Shown here one piece after another: positions 60,944-63,346 of a stretch of DNA of 63,346 nucleotides. Under the pieces are notes generated by a model, which was not told the DNA's origin, made no database searches, and worked only from the letters and a program-made list of their open reading frames with translations. Location of the stretch: positions 1-63,346 of the forward strand of contig JAZQZZ010000014.1 of the NCBI GenBank assembly GCA_045634305.1, given 5' to 3'. Origin of the DNA: HGM04593 sp045634305. GTDB lineage: Bacteria > Bacteroidota > Bacteroidia > Bacteroidales > Bacteroidaceae. Each line of letters opens with the position of its first letter. Positions within the stretch are counted from its first letter, which is position 1. Position numbers and translations under genes: made by a program.

Positions 60944-62607
60944 AAAAGGCACTATTAATCATCGGGGTGCTTGCAGCATCTTTCACGCACGCACAGGTGC
61001 TGTATGTAAACAACACCAACGGCACATATCAGGCAATTGATACAAAAACAGCCGGTGACGTGACCTTCGACAAGGCACAACAGCTCATACGCATAGAGTT
61101 GGGCGACGGCATGGCAAGCCAGTTTGCCACAAGCAAGATAACAAACATTGCCCCCACATCGAACAGCGGCACAGAGCTTATCCCCAACACCAACCCCACC
61201 GTTGCATTTGATGCGGCCGACAAGGAGAATTTCAACGAGATAACACAACCCGTACCCACCGACGAACTTACCGACGAGTATGGCGATTTCATCGAGAACT
61301 ACTCCACATCGCGCATCATCACAATCACATTCAGCGAGACCGGCGTAAAGACCAGCAATCTGCCAAGCGGTATCACAGCCACCATAAACGGCGGCCACAT
61401 AGTCATCAATTCAACGCTCAGTAAAATAGGTTACCAAGTTAAGGGTACATGCAGCAACGGCTCGCTCAAGATTTACAGCGAGAAAAAGTTCCGCCTGCTG
61501 TTCAACGGCATCACCCTCACCAACCCCGCAGGCCCGGCCATCAACATACAGAGCGGCAAGACCGTCTACGCCTCAATCGTCAACGGTACAACCAACACCC
61601 TTTGCGATGGTGCCACATACAGCGCACCCGTTATTGGCAGCAATGGCGAGGAAGAGGACCAGAAGGGCACACTCTTCAGCGAAGGACAGCTCATCTTTGA
61701 CGGCTACACCAACGGTACAGGAACGCTTAACGTAACAAGCCATGGCGGCCATGCAATCTGCAGCGACGACTATATTATGGTACGTGGCGGCAACATCAAC
61801 ATCCTATCGGCAGCCAAGGACGGCTTCCGCACAAAGGAGAAGTTCATCATCGGCCGCGCCGAGGCCTATTCGCCCACCATCACCATCAACGCCACAAGCA
61901 ACGGCATCGAGTGCACAGAGGGAACACTAACCATTGAGGCAGGCAAGCTCGACATCACAGCCGGCGGCGAAGCCATCAAGGTAGAATATGAAGAGGCTGT
62001 TCCCGACCCCGCGGTAATCCCCGATGCCTACATCAAAGGAGGTTACATCAAACTAACCACAACCGGCGAAAAGAGCTCGGCAATACAAACCACCCGCAAC
62101 TACAACCAGAGCGGCGGCATCATTGAGGCAACCGTTGGTGGCAACGGCTCAAAGATCATCAACTGCGACGGCACCGTTGCCATCAGCGGCGGCAAGCTCA
62201 CCGGCTTTGTCAACGGCACAGTATCAAGCGACGAGACATCTGCCGGTGGCATAAAGAGTAATGGCAATATTGAGATAGCAAACAGCGTGGTTGCCATCGA
62301 ATGCAAGGGCAAAGGCTCCAAAGCCATCAACTGCGACAACAATATCACTGTAAACAGCGGCAACGTCACCCTGCTTACAACAGGTAAGAATTACATAGAG
62401 ATTCAAGACGACAAGAAGAGTTGTGCCATCCAGGCCGGCAGCATAACCATCAACGACGGCACAGTCATTGCCAAAGCATATGACAACGCATTGTCGGCAC
62501 AGACAATAAACATCAACGGTGGTGTTGTCAATGCGACAAGCACCAATGCCGATGCGCTTGACACCGAAGCCACACAAACCGGCGGCTGGCTGTTGACAAA
62601 GGAATAA
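60940..62607 (+). CDS. secreted Cthe_2159-type beta-helix carbohydrate-binding protein
   Basis: This 555-residue protein has a signal peptide (LLIIGVLAASFTHA before Gln). After the module shared with the previous protein comes a right-handed beta-helix: INGGHIVINSTLSKIGYQVKG, KKFRLLFNGITLTNPAGPAINI, GTLNVTSHGGHAICSDDYIMV, NGIECTEGTLTIEAG, ISGGKLTGFVNG and AINCDNNITVNSGNVTLLTTG. This is PF14262, named for the calcium- and polysaccharide-binding Cthe_2159 of Clostridium thermocellum. No T9SS tail is seen; it ends QTGGWLLTKE within the helix-repeat pattern, so it may have lost a C-terminal part. A terminator follows. Confidence 0.88.
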   Translation: MKKALLIIGVLAASFTHAQVLYVNNTNGTYQAIDTKTAGDVTFDKAQQLIRIELGDGMASQFATSKITNIAPTSNSGTELIPNTNPTVAFDAADKENFNEITQPVPTDELTDEYGDFIENYSTSRIITITFSETGVKTSNLPSGITATINGGHIVINSTLSKIGYQVKGTCSNGSLKIYSEKKFRLLFNGITLTNPAGPAINIQSGKTVYASIVNGTTNTLCDGATYSAPVIGSNGEEEDQKGTLFSEGQLIFDGYTNGTGTLNVTSHGGHAICSDDYIMVRGGNINILSAAKDGFRTKEKFIIGRAEAYSPTITINATSNGIECTEGTLTIEAGKLDITAGGEAIKVEYEEAVPDPAVIPDAYIKGGYIKLTTTGEKSSAIQTTRNYNQSGGIIEATVGGNGSKIINCDGTVAISGGKLTGFVNGTVSSDETSAGGIKSNGNIEIANSVVAIECKGKGSKAINCDNNITVNSGNVTLLTTGKNYIEIQDDKKSCAIQAGSITINDGTVIAKAYDNALSAQTININGGVVNATSTNADALDTEATQTGGWLLTKE

Positions 62608-62640
62608 GTATTGAATGGCAGACAAAAGACAACCAACAGC

Positions 62641-62675
62641 TTACGCGGGAGAATTCAAACAGTTCTCCCGCGTAA
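62641..62675 (+). terminator. intrinsic terminator of the VTC cassette
   Basis: Arms TTACGCGGGAGAA (62641-62653) and TTCTCCCGCGTAA (62663-62675) followed by TATTTTTT. Confidence 0.95.
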
Positions 62676-62800
62676 TATTTTTTAAGAACTTTGGCACCGT
62701 TGAATCCCAAAATCAAAACATTTTTTAGTTAAAAATAAATAATTGATTGTCAAGTGTTAAAAATTAGGGGGTACAACTTTATATAATTTCAAAGAAAAGT

Positions 62801-62808
62801 TATTTTTG
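62801..62808 (+). promoter_or_regulatory. -7 box TATTTTTG before the leader ORFs
   Basis: Matches TAnnTTTG 16 bp before the first leader ORF. A G5 run (62767-62771) lies about 30 bp upstream. Apart from the terminator and this promoter I see nothing in 62608-62824. Confidence 0.6.
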
Positions 62809-62824
62809 CACGCGTAAACTTCTT

Positions 62825-62962
62825 ATGGACAAACGATTATCAACATACAGCAGCAAAGCCAGGGCAGCCGCATCGGCCGCCAGCCTTGTTACATCCGTAA
62901 GTAATTGTAACCCAACGAGTTACCCCCCCCTAAAAACAACAGTAAAATATAACAAAACATGA
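62825..62962 (+). CDS. candidate leader ORF 1 (45 codons)
   Basis: ATG at 62825, 16 bp after a -7 box. The peptide begins MDKRLSTYSSKARAAASAAS and runs through a C8 tract (62923-62930, encoding Tyr-Pro-Pro-Leu) to a TGA that overlaps the next ATG (ATGA). It is Ala/Ser/Lys-rich with no signal peptide. A slip in the C8 tract would change its frame and break the overlap. Coding status is uncertain; the evidence is position and coupling only. Confidence 0.4.
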   Translation: MDKRLSTYSSKARAAASAASLVTSVSNCNPTSYPPLKTTVKYNKT

Positions 62963-63051
62963 ACGCTATCGTGCGGTGCTTTAACGCGCCGGGCGGTAGC
63001 GTTTTTTGTGAGATTTATAAAACAAAAACTATATTAAACTTAACTTTATGA
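62959..63051 (+). CDS. candidate leader ORF 2 (30 codons) across a terminator-like hairpin
   Basis: ATG at 62959 overlaps the stop of ORF 1, and its own TGA overlaps the ATG of the secreted-protein gene at 63048 (ATGA both times). The peptide begins MNAIVRCFNAPGGSVFCEIY. The codons for about N2-F16 form the hairpin at 62963-63007. Translation of this ORF would unfold that hairpin, which suggests translational control or attenuation. Coding status is uncertain. Confidence 0.4.
   Translation: MNAIVRCFNAPGGSVFCEIYKTKTILNLTL
62963..63007 (+). promoter_or_regulatory. attenuator-like hairpin with T6 tail in the leader
   Basis: Arms ACGCTATCG (62963-62971) and CGGTAGCGT (62994-63002), one G-T pair, an inner GCG/CGC helix, then six T (63002-63007). 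By form it is a rho-independent terminator, placed 41 bp before the start of the next gene and inside leader ORF 2. Confidence 0.65.
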
Positions 63052-63346
63052 AAAAAACTCTACAAACTTTATTATTTGCTTTAATAGCAATTATGATGCC
63101 AATAGGAGCATCAGCACAGATTGATGACTACATAACAGTAGACACCGAAGTGGGTACTGCCACTATTGACGGTACTTTGGGTGGCAAAGCCGAAGCTACA
63201 GATGAAGAAGTAGAAGCTTTGGTACAACAACTTAAGGATTATGTCGATAGCGGAATTATCACGATTATTGTAACGGGTGCAGAACCGGCATTAATTGATG
63301 TCAGTGGTATCATTATGCCCGCTGTGTCCGAAGCAATTTATCGTTT
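63048..63346 (+). CDS. exported protein of unknown function, 3'-truncated by window
   Basis: The frame is open to the window end (about 99 codons seen). The signal peptide is QTLLFALIAIMMPIGASA before Gln; the mature part begins IDDYITVDTEVGTATIDGTL and is acidic and rich in Ile/Val/Thr. It may be the start of a larger surface protein (many Bacteroidales leucine-rich or T9SS cargo proteins begin this way), but no domain can be named from this fragment. It is more AT-rich than the cassette upstream. The start overlaps leader ORF 2 by ATGA. Confidence 0.7.
   Translation, partial: MKKTLQTLLFALIAIMMPIGASAQIDDYITVDTEVGTATIDGTLGGKAEATDEEVEALVQQLKDYVDSGIITIIVTGAEPALIDVSGIIMPAVSEAIYR

Noticed and set aside
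62764..62934. Invertible promoter flanked by inverted repeats
   Set aside because: The facing arms (TTAGGGGGTACAACT versus AGTTACCCCCCCCTAA) are short and imperfect, and no invertase gene is nearby. It is mentioned only as a recurring G-run motif.

Overview
This window looks like a chromosome segment of a Bacteroidales bacterium, within or near the Prevotellaceae/Bacteroidaceae. Several things point there: many promoters with the Bacteroidota -7 box TAnnTTTG and weak or absent Shine-Dalgarno sequences; beta-barrel proteins ending in aromatic residues; a type IX secretion plug protein and a type IX sorting tail; the archaeal-type ProS, GlnS, Fhs and AsnA set; and family calls typical of the group (DUF4105, DUF1460, DUF4956/VTC, LptD-like). 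I see no phage, insertion sequence or CRISPR array. Most of the window is ordinary core chromosome, with accessory islands at 3.05-3.45 kb, 43.8-48.8 kb and 58-63.3 kb.

Layout. 0-3 kb: secA (5' end cut by the window) and a small acidic protein whose 3' end is followed by an 86-bp tandem repeat. 3.5-5.3 kb: a barrel protein, a membrane protein and a winged-helix regulator. 5.4-12 kb: tetR, tolC-like, membrane-fusion lipoprotein, RND pump and PII-like protein, one efflux operon. 12-14.8 kb: a degenerate alkaline-phosphatase-superfamily protein and DUF4105, on the minus strand. 15.2-22.8 kb: coaX, barrel protein, TPR protein, lptC, CorC/HlyC protein, then ppiD-like, an envelope-biogenesis run. 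23-25.9 kb: an ECF sigma operon with a probable anti-sigma factor, two small exported proteins and a barrel protein. 25.9-31.6 kb: trmO opposite a sialic-acid operon (lyase, epimerase, Kelch-sodium symporter fusion). 31.7-42.9 kb: rarA, fhs, a GT2 glycosyltransferase, glnS, TPR protein, mannose-1-phosphate guanylyltransferase, WecA-like transferase and T9SS plug protein. 43-50.6 kb: DUF1460, an uncharacterised lipoprotein/large exported protein pair, a LytTR operon, an LpxL-like acyltransferase and an OmpA lipoprotein. 50.8-57.8 kb: proS, tRNA-Arg(CCG), asnA, ung, lptD and an HD protein. 58-63.3 kb: VTC - DUF4956 - DUF2490 - T9SS-tail protein - Cthe_2159-type beta-helix protein, then a leader region with two tiny overlapping ORFs and an intrinsic hairpin before a truncated secreted-protein gene.

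Most notable. (1) A stand-alone LytTR regulator lies beside two promoters that each carry a pair of near-identical half-sites exactly 21 bp apart, at the same distance (about 40 bp) upstream of the -7 region. This suggests a self-contained regulatory circuit linking the LytTR operon to the uncharacterised exported pair next door. (2) A leader of two short ORFs, chained by ATGA overlaps and spanning a terminator-like hairpin, precedes the last gene. (3) The VTC/DUF4956/DUF2490/beta-helix cassette looks like an envelope or surface system of unknown function. (4) In the repeat after the second gene, every copy keeps a Lys-Leu-Leu-Glu-Glu-stop reading with synonymous changes and a stem with compensatory changes.
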